Shown one piece after another: positions 8,601 through 18,441 of a stretch of 64,000 nt of DNA. Within the stretch, counting starts at the first letter, position 1, and each line of letters begins with the position of its first letter. The notes beneath the pieces are model-generated. The model searched no databases. It was not told where the DNA came from and was given only the letters and a program-made list of their open reading frames with translations. A program made the position numbers and the translations under genes. Source of the stretch: Paenibacillus sp. JNUCC-31 (GTDB taxonomy: Bacteria; Bacillota; Bacilli; Paenibacillales; Paenibacillaceae); NCBI RefSeq assembly GCF_014844075.1, contig NZ_CP062165.1, forward strand, positions 5,208,001 through 5,272,000, in the 5' to 3' direction.

Positions 8601-9487
8601 GTAAAGGAGACGTTGACCAAAAACATGCGGCTGCGGCCGCTTTTCAATTTCTGTCCCGTTTCCCGGTAAAAATGCAGCTTGATTTCGTCCCGCCATTATT
8701 GCGGGAGAGTGTAGTGTATTACCCGCTGGTTGGTGCGGCCATCGGATTGTGTGTCTGGCTGGGCGGAGCCCTGACGGGTGCGCTGCTTCCATCGTTTCCG
8801 GCAGCGGTATTAACCTTGACGTTATGGGTATGGTTAACCGGGGGTCTTCATCTGGATGGTTGGATGGATACGGCAGACGGGCTGCTCAGTTATCGCACCC
8901 GTGAGCGAATGCTGGAGATTATGAAAGACAGTCGTGTGGGGGCCATGGGCGTGATCGCTTGTGTCCTGCTGTTGATGATGAAAGCAGCTTTGATTGCTGA
9001 TTTTATCGCACGTGGCAACTGGGCCTATGGAGCTTTGCTTATCCTGCCGATGATCTGGAGCCGTTGGTTCATGGTGTATGCCATGGCGGCCTGGCCGAAT
9101 GCCCGGAAGGACGATGGACTTGCTGTCCTGTTCAAGGGATTGGGAGAGCGGCGGGAAGTCCAGCGTGCACGCAGCTCTGCGATAGGGCTTACCATTTTGG
9201 CAGGTGTGATCACGTTGGCAGTGGTATGGATCTTACAGCCGGATACAGCTATGTTCCAGGTACTGGCGACAGAGAATGGATTGGGAACTTTACCCTGGTG
9301 GCTATATCCCGTTGCAGCGATCATTGCGGTGCCACTGGCTGGCTATGTAATTGGCAAATTCGTTGCCGGGCGTATCAGTGAACGGCTGGGCGGACTTACA
9401 GGGGACACGTATGGGGCTATGAATGAGTTGCTGGAAGCCGCACTGCTAACGGTACTTAGTCTGTTGCAGGGATTCTTTTTGATATAA
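8597..9487 (+). CDS. cobS: Adenosylcobinamide-GDP ribazoletransferase
   Basis: Membrane cobalamin (5'-phosphate) synthase that joins adenosylcobinamide-GDP with alpha-ribazole. The protein is 296 residues. The conserved acidic segment GGLHLDGWMDTADGL is followed by MKDSRVGAMGV, and GGLTGDTYGAMNE lies near the C-terminus. About six hydrophobic stretches are seen. It overlaps cobU by four bases, and cobQ begins 24 bases after its stop. Confidence 0.94.
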   Translation: MSKGDVDQKHAAAAAFQFLSRFPVKMQLDFVPPLLRESVVYYPLVGAAIGLCVWLGGALTGALLPSFPAAVLTLTLWVWLTGGLHLDGWMDTADGLLSYRTRERMLEIMKDSRVGAMGVIACVLLLMMKAALIADFIARGNWAYGALLILPMIWSRWFMVYAMAAWPNARKDDGLAVLFKGLGERREVQRARSSAIGLTILAGVITLAVVWILQPDTAMFQVLATENGLGTLPWWLYPVAAIIAVPLAGYVIGKFVAGRISERLGGLTGDTYGAMNELLEAALLTVLSLLQGFFLI

Positions 9488-9511
9488 CGCGGAGAGCTGA
9501 GGTGAGGGAAG

Positions 9512-11098
9512 GTGGAAGAAACGTCTGCACAAACGTCCAAACAAACGGCGGCAGTATTAATGCTGCAAGGGACAGCATCGGATGTGGGGAAAAGCGTAAT
9601 TACGACGGCCTTATGCCGAATATTCAAGCAGGATGGCTTCAGGCCAGCTCCGTTCAAATCACAGAATATGGCTTTGAATTCGTACGTCACCGAAGACGGC
9701 AAGGAAATCGGCAGAGCCCAGGGAGCGCAGGCTGAGGCATGCGGCATTGAAGCGACGACGGACATGAATCCGATTCTGATCAAGCCGATACGGGATATGC
9801 ATTCCCAGATTGTGGTGCACGGTGTACCTCTTGCACAGATGAGTGCGTGGGATTATCGGCAGTATTTTCTGCCCGAAGCCAAACAGACGGTCATGGATGC
9901 GCTGAATCGGTTACGTGGGACGTATGATATTGTACTAATGGAAGGCGCCGGAAGTCCTGCGGAGATCAATCTGAAGGATCGGGATATCGTTAACATGAAT
10001 TTGGCGGGCTGGGCAGATGCCCCGGTCATTCTGATCTCGGATATTGATCGTGGCGGCGTATTTGCCTCCATTGTAGGTACACTGGAGCTGCTCGAGCCAC
10101 ATGAGGCTCAGCGTGTGAAAGGGTTCATCATTAACAAGTTTCGTGGCGATCTATCCTTGCTGCAGCCAGGTTTGGACTGGCTCGAAGAACGGACAGGTAT
10201 TCCCGTACTAGGCGTATTACCTTACATAAGCGATATTCAGATCGAAGCGGAGGACTCGGTGGTGCTCGACTCGATGCGTCACGGCAAATCCGGTCAGCAG
10301 GAGCTTGACCTTGCGGTGATTCGTTATCCGCGTATTTCCAACTTTACTGATTTTGACGCACTTTCCCGGGAACCGGATGTGAATGTGCGATACGTGACTT
10401 CTCCCGATGAACTGGGGCATCCCGATGCCATTCTGCTTCCGGGTACGAAGGATACGATTGGAGATCTGGCATTTCTACGTGCTTCCGGACTGGAGCAAGC
10501 GATTGCCAGCCAGACGGAGCGTGAACATGTTCAACTTGTGGGCATATGTGGTGGGTACCAGATGCTTGGGCAACATCTCAAAGACCCCTTCGCTGTGGAA
10601 GCGAATCAGGTTCAGGAAGCGAATGGACTTGGATGGCTTCCGCTCTCTACAACGTTTCTCCAGAACAAACAAACGGTAAGAGCCTCCGGGCATGTACACG
10701 GTCTTCATCCAATACGTTTGCACGAGGAAAGCGTTACAGCAAGCTCGTTGTCCATCGAAGGTTACGAGATTCATATGGGAGTTACCGAGTGTCATGATCC
10801 TGAACGTGTAACTGCCTTGTTCGAAATCGCCCATCCGGGTGGTCAGCCCTTCAATGAAGGCTGGGGCACAATGGACGGAAAAGTGTGGGGGACGTACCTG
10901 CATGGTTTGTTTGAAAGTGATCAGTTCCGGCGTTCGTGGCTTAATGGTCTTCGTGAAGGAAAAGGGCTTGCTCCGCTGCTGGAGACGTACAGTGCCCGGG
11001 AACGCAAGGAAATGGAGTTTGACCGTGTAGCCGAATCATTACGCTCTTCATTGGATATGCAGCGTGTGTACGAGATTATGGGTGTTCAGGCACCTTAA
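9512..11098 (+). CDS. cobQ: Cobyric acid synthase
   Basis: Glutamine-dependent amidase that amidates side chains of adenosylcobyrinic a,c-diamide; 528 residues. The N-terminal ATP-binding domain has MLQGTASDVGKS (about residue 22) and MEGAGSPAEINL. The C-terminal type I glutamine amidotransferase domain has the nucleophile in GICGGYQMLG and the histidine in GTYLHGLFE. GTG 9512 is preceded by GAGGGAAG. It is the only de novo-branch gene here. It ends the operon, followed by a strong terminator. Confidence 0.95.
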   Translation: MEETSAQTSKQTAAVLMLQGTASDVGKSVITTALCRIFKQDGFRPAPFKSQNMALNSYVTEDGKEIGRAQGAQAEACGIEATTDMNPILIKPIRDMHSQIVVHGVPLAQMSAWDYRQYFLPEAKQTVMDALNRLRGTYDIVLMEGAGSPAEINLKDRDIVNMNLAGWADAPVILISDIDRGGVFASIVGTLELLEPHEAQRVKGFIINKFRGDLSLLQPGLDWLEERTGIPVLGVLPYISDIQIEAEDSVVLDSMRHGKSGQQELDLAVIRYPRISNFTDFDALSREPDVNVRYVTSPDELGHPDAILLPGTKDTIGDLAFLRASGLEQAIASQTEREHVQLVGICGGYQMLGQHLKDPFAVEANQVQEANGLGWLPLSTTFLQNKQTVRASGHVHGLHPIRLHEESVTASSLSIEGYEIHMGVTECHDPERVTALFEIAHPGGQPFNEGWGTMDGKVWGTYLHGLFESDQFRRSWLNGLREGKGLAPLLETYSARERKEMEFDRVAESLRSSLDMQRVYEIMGVQAP

Positions 11099-11128
11099 TA
11101 AGATGCGTCCCAGCATATTGTCCAAAAG

Positions 11129-11190
11129 AATACCCCCATGGTGCAGCCGTTCCCTATAACCTGGAACGATACTGAACATGGGGGTATTTG
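11129..11190. terminator. Terminator after cobQ, probably bidirectional
   Basis: AATACCCCCATG (11129-11140) is perfectly complementary to CATGGGGGTATT (11177-11188). It lies between the convergent cobQ and chemoreceptor genes; only short T-runs are present. Confidence 0.7.
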
Positions 11191-11248
11191 CAAATTCTGA
11201 TGATATGATTTGATTAAATGTGGGAATGATGGGTTAATGGTATACCTG

Positions 11249-12949
11249 TTAGTTTATTTTGAAGTTCTTCATGGCGGATTGCAGTTCTACGGCTTGTTCA
11301 TGCAGATGGCGAACGGTGTTCGAGTGTGAATCCATCTCGCTGAGTTGAAGATCCGCTGTAGAAGCAATTTGCTGCATGCTTTGACGCGACTTGGACGTAA
11401 TCTGAGCCGTTTCTTCCACGGATGCACTGACTTCTTCAGCTCCGGCAGATACTTGCTGAGTAGATGCGGATACCGTCTGAATCGTCAGATTTACGTTCTG
11501 AATCAATTCGTTAAGCTGCTGGAACGCGGAGCCTGCCTGTTGAACCACGTGAGTACCTGAGCCAATCTCTTGGGTTACGCGGTTCATGGCATCAACGGAA
11601 CGTTCTGCGTCTTCACGAATGGTACCCAGGTAATCGGAGATTTCCTCAGTAGCTGTCTTGGATTGTTCCGCCAATTTGCGTACTTCTCCGGCAACGACCG
11701 CGAACCCGCGTCCATGCTCTCCGGCGCGTGCTGCTTCAATGGACGCATTGAGGGACAGCATGTTGATCTGTTTCGTGATTTCAAAAATGGATTGAACAAT
11801 GGTCCCAATAGCGATCGAACGCTCGTTCATTGTTTCCACATAACGCAGAGATTCGTTTGCAGTCTGACCCACACGTTCCATTTGCTGAATGGCATCCTGA
11901 GCCAGACGGTTACCATTAACCGCTTCGGTCGCAGCATCTCCGATCTGCTCGGATACTTCGGCGGAAGAAGAGGCAATATGCATGATGCCCTGCGTAATTT
12001 CTTCCATGGCTCTTGCATTTTCGGCTGCGCTGGAAGCGATACTTTCACTGCCTTTCTCCACACTTTCAGCAGAACGGCTGGAATCTTTCACCATATCGGA
12101 CATGGATTCAACCCGCTTGAGCAGATCATTGGAGCCTTCCACAACCTCATTGGACGTAGAGAGGGCACGGCTAATCATTTCTTTCAAATTATGAGTCATT
12201 GTCTGGAAGCTTGAAGCGAGCTGTGCGATTTCATCCTTGCCTCTAATCTGAAGTTCTGCGGTCAAGTCACCTTGTGAGATCTGTTTGCTATGTTGAACGA
12301 GCTGGATGATCGGTTTGGTTACTCTTTTGATCATGCTTGTCGAGATAAGCCATCCAAGCACAAAGACCAATGCCGTAATACCGAGGCATAACCAGAAAAT
12401 CTGGGCAATTTTGTCCTGGATGAACTGTGCATCCATACTTACAGCCATGATCATGTTACTTCCTGCTATTGGGATAAAGGCTGCTTTATGTACACCGAAG
12501 GAATCGGAATAAACCTCGCTGATTTCCATTTCTTTCTTCTCAGTGGCTGTATTCATTGCCGCGTCTACGTCTATTTCATCTCCGGCTTTCATGCCTGAGG
12601 AGGCGTTCGCGATCACAACGGTAGCTTTATCTTCCTGGACAGCTACAACATAGGCCGCGTCCAAATTATGCTCTTTTGCTTTACCAGCCAAATAGGATTC
12701 AACGGTCAATGCTGCTCCATCCGAACCCGCGCCGCCACTTTGCACCTGCAATATTTTGGAGGCGGATGTATTTTTGTATATATCCTGAATGGACGTATTA
12801 AGGACCTTGTCGAACTGCGGAAGCACGTAGCTTTGCATGATATTCATGGACACGGCGTAGAAACTGATACTGAACAACAGGGAAGCAACCAGCAAAACGA
12901 GGAACAATGTGCCTCTGATTTTACCGGCAACGGTGCGATTTCGAAACAT
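11249..12949 (-). CDS. Methyl-accepting chemotaxis protein
   Basis: Transmembrane chemoreceptor of 566 residues. An N-terminal membrane helix (about 12-33) is followed by an extracellular sensing region of about 150 residues, a second helix (about 182-205), a HAMP domain ([18 protein letters not shown]) and a long coiled-coil signalling domain. The hairpin tip reads [21 protein letters not shown], the CheA/CheW contact region. The sensing region resembles a single-Cache domain, but its ligand cannot be told. No CheR-binding pentapeptide is seen at the C-terminus. It stands alone, away from other chemotaxis genes. Confidence 0.92.
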   Translation of the reverse strand: MFRNRTVAGKIRGTLFLVLLVASLLFSISFYAVSMNIMQSYVLPQFDKVLNTSIQDIYKNTSASKILQVQSGGAGSDGAALTVESYLAGKAKEHNLDAAYVVAVQEDKATVVIANASSGMKAGDEIDVDAAMNTATEKKEMEISEVYSDSFGVHKAAFIPIAGSNMIMAVSMDAQFIQDKIAQIFWLCLGITALVFVLGWLISTSMIKRVTKPIIQLVQHSKQISQGDLTAELQIRGKDEIAQLASSFQTMTHNLKEMISRALSTSNEVVEGSNDLLKRVESMSDMVKDSSRSAESVEKGSESIASSAAENARAMEEITQGIMHIASSSAEVSEQIGDAATEAVNGNRLAQDAIQQMERVGQTANESLRYVETMNERSIAIGTIVQSIFEITKQINMLSLNASIEAARAGEHGRGFAVVAGEVRKLAEQSKTATEEISDYLGTIREDAERSVDAMNRVTQEIGSGTHVVQQAGSAFQQLNELIQNVNLTIQTVSASTQQVSAGAEEVSASVEETAQITSKSRQSMQQIASTADLQLSEMDSHSNTVRHLHEQAVELQSAMKNFKIN

Positions 12950-13282
12950 ATAATCATCCTTTCACGTCATGTTCATTAACATTGTCGCTTTTCCGTCATC
13001 GTAAGACTAAATACCAACGAAGAAAGGCCTAATTTTCACGTTGAGAAAACTTGGGAATAAGCGGATATACCTATATTACAAAATTAACCGGAGGTTGAAT
13101 ACTATAATTTTCACGATTTCGTGTATTTTTTTCAGAAATAGATGAATCAATTACATACATATTACATAATATCAATTAATACCTACCAGAATAGTTTGTT
13201 ATGTGATATATTGTTGAATATCGCTTTTGAGCGAGTAGAAAACCGAATATCCGGTTACTCACACTGAGGAGGATTTATACAA
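12950..13282. other. AT-rich divergent intergenic region
   Basis: This stretch of 333 bases separates the divergent chemoreceptor and tcyP. No ORF is seen. A hairpin lies at 13233-13260, just before the tcyP RBS: GAGT pairs with ACTC outside AACCG/CGGTT. The AT-rich stretch 13120-13215 probably holds the tcyP promoter and any CymR-type operator, but I could not assign exact boxes. No clear sigma-D motif was found for the chemoreceptor. Confidence 0.4.
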
Positions 13283-14680
13283 ATGAATACCTTTTTAATC
13301 ATTTTGAATGTCGTGGTTATGCTCGCTCTTCTGGGTGTCCTGTTCTGGATGCAGAAGAAGCATGTTTCCTTTACGAAGCGTGTATTTGCGGGGCTGGGCA
13401 TTGGAGTCGTATATGGCGTCATTCTGCAACTGATTTACACATCTGATTCTGACATTATCACCAAGTCGGTCGATTGGTTTAATCTGGCTGGTTCAGGATA
13501 TGTTCGTTTGTTACAAATGGTCGTGATTCCATTGATTATGGTTTCCATCATTTCGGCCATCATGAATTTGAAGGGCAAGCAGAATCTTGGCAAAATGAGC
13601 CTTTCGATCATCGCCATCCTGCTCATCACGACGGCGATTGCCGCAAGCGTGAGCATTGTGACGAGCTTGAGCTTCAACCTGACTTCCATTGAGATTGAGG
13701 GTGGAGACAGAGAGCTTGCACAGGGGCAGAAGATGGAGGAACGTCTCGTTGACGTGAAGGATCAGACGATTCCACAGCAAGTACTGGAGTTCATTCCGTC
13801 GAATCCGTTCGCGGATATGACCGGAGAACGTCGTACATCCACGCTGGCTGTTGTTATTTTCTCGGCCTTTATCGGAGTAGCGGTACTGGGACTGGATCGC
13901 AAAAAACCACAGCAGGCGGAAACGTTCCGCGGCATGGTTAATGCGGTATATGCGGTGGTTATGCGGATTGTAACACTGGTGCTAAGGCTGACCCCTTACG
14001 GGATTCTGGCACTGATTACGAAGGTAACCGCAACAACGAACCCAGATGAGATTCTGAAGCTGATCAAATTCGTCATTGCTTCCTACGTGGCGTTGATCGT
14101 CATGTTCATCATCCACCTGATTATTATCTCACTGTTTGGCTTCAATCCTATTACGTATGTGAAAAAGGTTCTGCCCACGCTGATATTTGCCTTCACATCC
14201 CGTTCAAGTGCGGCAGCGATTCCGCTTAACGTGGAGACACAAACGAAGAGACTGGGCGTATCGGACGGGATTGCGAACCTGTCGGCAAGTTTCGGGGCTA
14301 CCATTGGTCAAAACGGCTGCGCCGGGATCTATCCGGCCATGCTGGCGGTCATGATTGCTCCTACGGTTGGGATCGACCCGATGAGCTGGGACTTCATCAT
14401 TACCCTGATCCTGGTGGTCGTGATCAGTTCATTCGGCGTAGCCGGTGTAGGCGGCGGGGCAACCTTCGCTTCCCTGATCGTGTTGTCTACGATGAACCTG
14501 CCGGTTGCTTTGGCAGGCTTGCTGATCTCGGTTGAACCACTCATCGACATGGGCCGTACGGCGCTGAACGTGAACGATTCGATGACCGCAGGTCTCGTAT
14601 CCAGCAAAATTTTGAAAGAAAACGATCAGGATACATTCAATGATCAAAGTCGTGATCTGGATTCCGCCGTTCAGGCGTAA
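13283..14680 (+). CDS. tcyP: L-cystine uptake symporter TcyP
   Basis: Sodium/proton-coupled carrier of the dicarboxylate/amino acid:cation symporter (DAACS) family; 465 residues, close to B. subtilis TcyP. The N-terminal WMQKKHVSFTKRVFAGLGIG matches the TcyP pattern as I recall it. The substrate core shows AFTSRSSAAAIPLNVE (hairpin serine motif), FGATIGQNGCAGIYPAM and the C-terminal LINMG-type segment PLIDMGRTALNVNDS. AGGAGG at 13267 precedes the ATG. It is monocistronic, with a strong terminator. Cystine is the likely substrate from overall similarity. Confidence 0.88.
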   Translation: MNTFLIILNVVVMLALLGVLFWMQKKHVSFTKRVFAGLGIGVVYGVILQLIYTSDSDIITKSVDWFNLAGSGYVRLLQMVVIPLIMVSIISAIMNLKGKQNLGKMSLSIIAILLITTAIAASVSIVTSLSFNLTSIEIEGGDRELAQGQKMEERLVDVKDQTIPQQVLEFIPSNPFADMTGERRTSTLAVVIFSAFIGVAVLGLDRKKPQQAETFRGMVNAVYAVVMRIVTLVLRLTPYGILALITKVTATTNPDEILKLIKFVIASYVALIVMFIIHLIIISLFGFNPITYVKKVLPTLIFAFTSRSSAAAIPLNVETQTKRLGVSDGIANLSASFGATIGQNGCAGIYPAMLAVMIAPTVGIDPMSWDFIITLILVVVISSFGVAGVGGGATFASLIVLSTMNLPVALAGLLISVEPLIDMGRTALNVNDSMTAGLVSSKILKENDQDTFNDQSRDLDSAVQA

Positions 14681-14746
14681 TGGATTCGGACTCACTTTTC
14701 ACCTCTGACATGCAGGTGGGTGTGTAATTACCATAAGCTTAATCAG

Positions 14747-14780
14747 CCGTCCTTCGGGTTAACCCGGAGGGCGGTTTTTT
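14747..14780 (+). terminator. Intrinsic terminator of tcyP
   Basis: CCGTCCTTCGGGTT pairs with AACCCGGAGGGCGG, followed directly by TTTTTT. Confidence 0.92.
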
Positions 14781-14865
14781 GCAATCAAGAGCAAGCTGGA
14801 GTTATTTAGTGCTGTTCAACCGTAGTGAAATGTGATAGAGTATTCATGTTTTGGCCCGGAGCCAA

Positions 14866-14908
14866 ACCGCGGTTCGTAACCATCCCGCGTAATCAAAACT
14901 AGGAAGGC
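14866..14908 (+). promoter_or_regulatory. preQ1-I riboswitch, translational type
   Basis: The stem strand CCGCGG (14867-14872) leads into TTCGTAACCATC, the pairing strand CCCGCG (14884-14889), then the A-rich tail CAAAACTAGGAAGG (14894-14907). This is the compact H-type pseudoknot pattern of class I preQ1 riboswitches. The tail ACTAGGAAGG includes the ribosome-binding site of the following queuosine-precursor transporter, so ligand would block translation. Confidence 0.85.
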
Positions 14909-14920
14909 AGTGTATGATTT

Positions 14921-15604
14921 GTGTTTAATTTAGGATGGGGAGCGCTTTTTGTTCTCGTAACGTATGGCTTTTTTCTGTTGTGTTACCGCTTGTTCGGTAA
15001 AAAGGGTCTGTATGCCTGGATCGGTGTGGCAACAGTCATTGCCAACATTCAGGTGACCAAAACGATAGATATTATGGGGATCGTTCTGACGCTGGGCAAT
15101 ACGATGTATGTCAGCATGTACCTGACCAGTGATCTGCTCAATGAGAAATATGGACCAGGTGAGGCACGTAAAGCTGTATGGTTCGGGTTCTTCACATTGA
15201 TTATGACGACAGTACTTATGCAGATGGTGTTGTTCTTTGAGCCCGCATCGACGGACTTTGCACAGGATTCAATGAAAACCCTGTTTGGTCTGCTGCCACG
15301 TCTGGCACTCGGAAGTCTGTCGGCCTATTTCATCAGTCAGTTCCTGGATGTGCGACTGTACAGCTGGCTGCGCAAGGTGGCGCCAGGGCGCAATCAGTTG
15401 TGGATACGTACCAACGGCAGCTCGATTATCAGTTCGTTTGTGGATACACTGGTATTCTGCACAATCGCTTTTGCGTTCATCTATCCATGGGATGTCTGGC
15501 TTGAAATTTTCCTGACGACGTACGTGATCAAATTTGTATTGACCGCGGTAGGAACGCCGTTTCTATATGCTGCACGAAGCTTTAAATTCAAGGATGAAGC
15601 CTAG
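14921..15604 (+). CDS. yhhQ: Queuosine precursor transporter (YhhQ/YpdP family, COG1738)
   Basis: Membrane protein of 227 residues with about six helices. It shows the family's early segment VATVIANIQVTKTIDIMG, then TLGNTMYVSMYLTSDLLNEKYG with the conserved acidic/aromatic patch, and a C-terminal SSFVDTLVFCTIAF. The GTG start follows AGGAAGG, which lies inside a preQ1-I riboswitch; an ATG at 14914 leads to a stop after four codons. The riboswitch supports a queuosine-precursor substrate (preQ0 or preQ1) independently of homology. Confidence 0.92.
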   Translation: MFNLGWGALFVLVTYGFFLLCYRLFGKKGLYAWIGVATVIANIQVTKTIDIMGIVLTLGNTMYVSMYLTSDLLNEKYGPGEARKAVWFGFFTLIMTTVLMQMVLFFEPASTDFAQDSMKTLFGLLPRLALGSLSAYFISQFLDVRLYSWLRKVAPGRNQLWIRTNGSSIISSFVDTLVFCTIAFAFIYPWDVWLEIFLTTYVIKFVLTAVGTPFLYAARSFKFKDEA

Positions 15605-15646
15605 ATTTGTAGGTAAGTCCGTCCGCTAAATGCTAAATCCAAACAC

Positions 15647-15690
15647 AAAAGTCCCGCAGAACCATGCATTCATGGTTTCGCGGGACTTTT
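15647..15690. terminator. Bidirectional terminator
   Basis: AAAAGTCCCGC/GCGGGACTTTT with an inner AACCATG/CATGGTT stem. It lies between the convergent transporter and M24 peptidase genes, with A/T runs on both sides. Confidence 0.9.
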
Positions 15691-15752
15691 GGTTATGGCA
15701 CCTTATTTTCTTCAGGAAAACCGAATCGCAAGGGGCCTGATCCCAAAAAGGA

Positions 15753-16844
15753 TTAGTCCGTCAGGATTTGCAGCTCTTTCGGATAGGATGTCAGCACCTC
15801 AACGCCAGTTTCTGTCACAAGTACATCATCCTCGATACGTACACCGCCTGCGCCGGTTACATATACGCCAGGCTCAATCGTAAATACCGTACCTTCCTCC
15901 AGAATGTCCATGTTCTGCCCATGCAGGGAAGGATACTCATGCACGTCAATACCCAATCCATGCCCGACTCGGTGCAGGAAACGCTCGCCATACCCGGCTT
16001 CTTCCGTAACCTGACGTGCAGCACGGTCAATCTCCGCACAGGTAACGCCAGGTTTAACTGCACGAATGGCAGCTTCGTTTGCTGCGAGCACGGTGTTGTA
16101 GATCGTTTGGAGTTCAGGTGAAATGTCACCAAAGGCAAATGTGCGCGTAATATCCGATGCATACCCACCCGCGTATACACCCATATCAAACATCAACAGA
16201 TCCCCGTGTTGGAGCTTGCGATCCCCTGGCGTGCCATGTGGCAGACCTGTTTTGGGCCCAGTGAGTACCATGGTATCGAAGGAAGGACCGTCTGCACCCA
16301 GTTTTTTCATCTGATATTCCATCTCGGCAACCAGTTCAATCTCGGTAACGCCTGTACGAACGTGGGAAAGCCCCTGACGAAGTGTCTCTTCGATCAGATG
16401 GATGGCGTGGCGAATACGAGCGACTTCATCCGGTGTTTTTTTCACACGCAAGGTGCGAAGCAGAGGACCGACATCTTCAAAGTTGGCAGCGCCCAGCGAG
16501 GCGGTCAACTGTTCATAACGTGCGACCGTCACGTATTCTTTTTCGAGACCTACGCGGCCCAGACGCCCCTGATAGCGCTCAAATAAGGCGTAAGGATTGT
16601 CCGTATCTGAATGCGTGGCGATGTTGGATACCGAAGAAGCGGTAGCGGCAGCCTCCTCGTCGAGTGCGGGCACGATCAACAGCGGCTCTTCGCCGCGTGC
16701 GAGAACAAGCCCAAGGAAACGTTCATGCGGATTGCTGGCAAAACCGGTTAAATAGTAAATATGTTTCGGATCTGTAATGAGCATGGCGTCCAATCCTTGT
16801 GTAGACAGACCCGCTTCCAGACGGGATAAAGGAGTTTGATTCAT
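15753..16844 (-). CDS. M24 family Xaa-Pro peptidase
   Basis: Dinuclear metallopeptidase of 363 residues with an N-terminal creatinase-like domain and a C-terminal pita-bread domain. Metal-ligand segments are visible in order: LLMFDMGVYAGGYASDITR (two Asp), HRVGHGLGIDVHE (His), FTIEPGVYV (Glu) and VRIEDDVLV (Glu). It probably releases N-terminal residues preceding proline or cleaves X-Pro dipeptides. It is a single gene reading away from the divergent sugar-dehydrogenase gene. Confidence 0.92.
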   Translation of the reverse strand: MNQTPLSRLEAGLSTQGLDAMLITDPKHIYYLTGFASNPHERFLGLVLARGEEPLLIVPALDEEAAATASSVSNIATHSDTDNPYALFERYQGRLGRVGLEKEYVTVARYEQLTASLGAANFEDVGPLLRTLRVKKTPDEVARIRHAIHLIEETLRQGLSHVRTGVTEIELVAEMEYQMKKLGADGPSFDTMVLTGPKTGLPHGTPGDRKLQHGDLLMFDMGVYAGGYASDITRTFAFGDISPELQTIYNTVLAANEAAIRAVKPGVTCAEIDRAARQVTEEAGYGERFLHRVGHGLGIDVHEYPSLHGQNMDILEEGTVFTIEPGVYVTGAGGVRIEDDVLVTETGVEVLTSYPKELQILTD

Positions 16845-17099
16845 GAGTGTATTCGTCCACCTTTCATTCGTTCTATCTTTCTATTATAGAAGAATGTCGG
16901 GGAAATCCAAATGGGAGACCGTGATGCCTGGAAAATAGCTTTAATTCCCCGTTTAAGCGGCAGAAGGGAAGGGTAATACAGGGCGAAACCGCGTAGGGTT
17001 GCTTACTTGCTCGCTCGCTTATTTACTTACTATGGATTATACAGTTCTTGAAACCAGGATTACACGATATAACAACGACATTAGAAGGGAGATATATTC

Positions 17100-18293
17100 A
17101 TGAATAATCGACTAAGCGTTCCGTTATATGCTTCGTTACTCAGTATAGCTTTGTTGACTGCATGTGCTTCGGCTGACCCGACGACAGAATCGCAGCAGAT
17201 TGGGGCAGGTCAGGGGCAGACAGCCGAAGGTGGCAATAACCGTGCGAGTGGTGGAGAAGAGGAAACAGACGAAAATGCTGTAATTCCTTACGAGGCTTCC
17301 GTGCTGGTCGACGGACTCCATGTGCCCTGGGAGTTGGTTAGTGTGCCTGATGGGCGAATGTTTGTAACGGAGCGACCGGGTACCATTCGGTTAATCGAGG
17401 ATGGAGAGCTGTCACCTGAACCGCTGATTGAATTTGCTGCTCCGTTTAATGAAGAAGGGGAAGGTGGCTTGCTCGGCCTTGCTGCTGATCCGAACTTTGA
17501 CAATAATGGCTACCTGTATGCGTATCACTCCTATCTTGAAGGCGAGGACATTGCCAATCGGGTATTGCGCTTGAAGGTGAGTGATGGGAAGGCAACTATA
17601 GACAAAGAGCTGCTCAGTAATATTCCTGGCGGGGTGAATCACAATGGAGGACGGATCAAGATTGGTCCGGACAATCTGCTCTATATTACGACAGGTGAAC
17701 GATATGAACCGGAGCTGGCCCAGAACAAAGACAGCTTGGGTGGCAAAATATTGCGGATTGGTCTCGACGGATCGATCCCAGAAGATAACCCGTGGCCGGA
17801 TTCACCGATCTACAGTATGGGACATCGAAATGCACAGGGACTGGCCTGGAACCCGGACAGTGGCTATCTGTATGCCACAGAGCATGGACAGCGTAATTTT
17901 GATGAAATCAACCGGATTGAAGCCGGCGAGAATTATGGCTGGCCTGAAGTGGAGGGAGACGATGATGACAGTGGCACATATCAGGTTCCACTTGCACACA
18001 GTGGTAATGAGACTTGGGCCCCGTCAGGTTTAGCTTTTATAGAAGAAGGGCCATGGGCTGGGTCTCTGCTTGCTGCCAATCTGCGGGGTGAGCAATTACT
18101 CAAAATTACACGGTCTGAAGATGGCACACAAGTAACACAGGTGGAACCGATTTTTGAAGGCGAGTGGGGGCGTATTCGCAATGTAACTGCCGGGGAAGAC
18201 GGGAAGTTATATGTGCTGACGAATAACCGGGATGGCAGGGGATCACCGCGTGATGGAGATGACCGATTGATTGTTCTTTCGCCGCAGAGTTGA
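17100..18293 (+). CDS. PQQ-dependent sugar dehydrogenase-like lipoprotein
   Basis: Secreted, lipid-anchored six-bladed propeller of the glucose/sorbosone dehydrogenase (GSDH) family; 397 residues. The signal peptide ends in LLTAC (Cys about 21), followed by a Gly/Gln/Glu-rich linker. Propeller motifs include LVDGLHVPWELVSVPDGR, GEGGLLGLAADPNF, NHNGGRIKIGPD, GHRNAQGLAWNP and ATEHGQRNFDEINRI. AGAAGGGAG precedes the ATG. Whether it uses PQQ in this organism is unknown, since many Gram-positive homologues act on unidentified sugars. Confidence 0.88.
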   Translation: MNNRLSVPLYASLLSIALLTACASADPTTESQQIGAGQGQTAEGGNNRASGGEEETDENAVIPYEASVLVDGLHVPWELVSVPDGRMFVTERPGTIRLIEDGELSPEPLIEFAAPFNEEGEGGLLGLAADPNFDNNGYLYAYHSYLEGEDIANRVLRLKVSDGKATIDKELLSNIPGGVNHNGGRIKIGPDNLLYITTGERYEPELAQNKDSLGGKILRIGLDGSIPEDNPWPDSPIYSMGHRNAQGLAWNPDSGYLYATEHGQRNFDEINRIEAGENYGWPEVEGDDDDSGTYQVPLAHSGNETWAPSGLAFIEEGPWAGSLLAANLRGEQLLKITRSEDGTQVTQVEPIFEGEWGRIRNVTAGEDGKLYVLTNNRDGRGSPRDGDDRLIVLSPQS

Positions 18294-18354
18294 GAGTAGA
18301 CTAGGGTGCAAACGATTGTATTAATCGAACATGCCCTCGTGATTATCAAAATAG

Positions 18355-18400
18355 AAAAGGGTTGTCCCGCCATATTCATGACGTATGGGACAGCCCTTCG
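18355..18400. terminator. Bidirectional terminator
   Basis: AAGGGTTGTCCC pairs with GGGACAGCCCTT between the convergent sugar dehydrogenase and MBL-fold genes. Confidence 0.85.
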
Positions 18401-18441
18401 CTTCATTATTTAATTAAATATAACTTAGTTGCTGCTACCGA

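Noticed and set aside
11570..12214. 214-codon plus-strand open frame
   Set aside because: Antisense shadow of the chemoreceptor signalling domain; codon pattern follows the real gene on the other strand.
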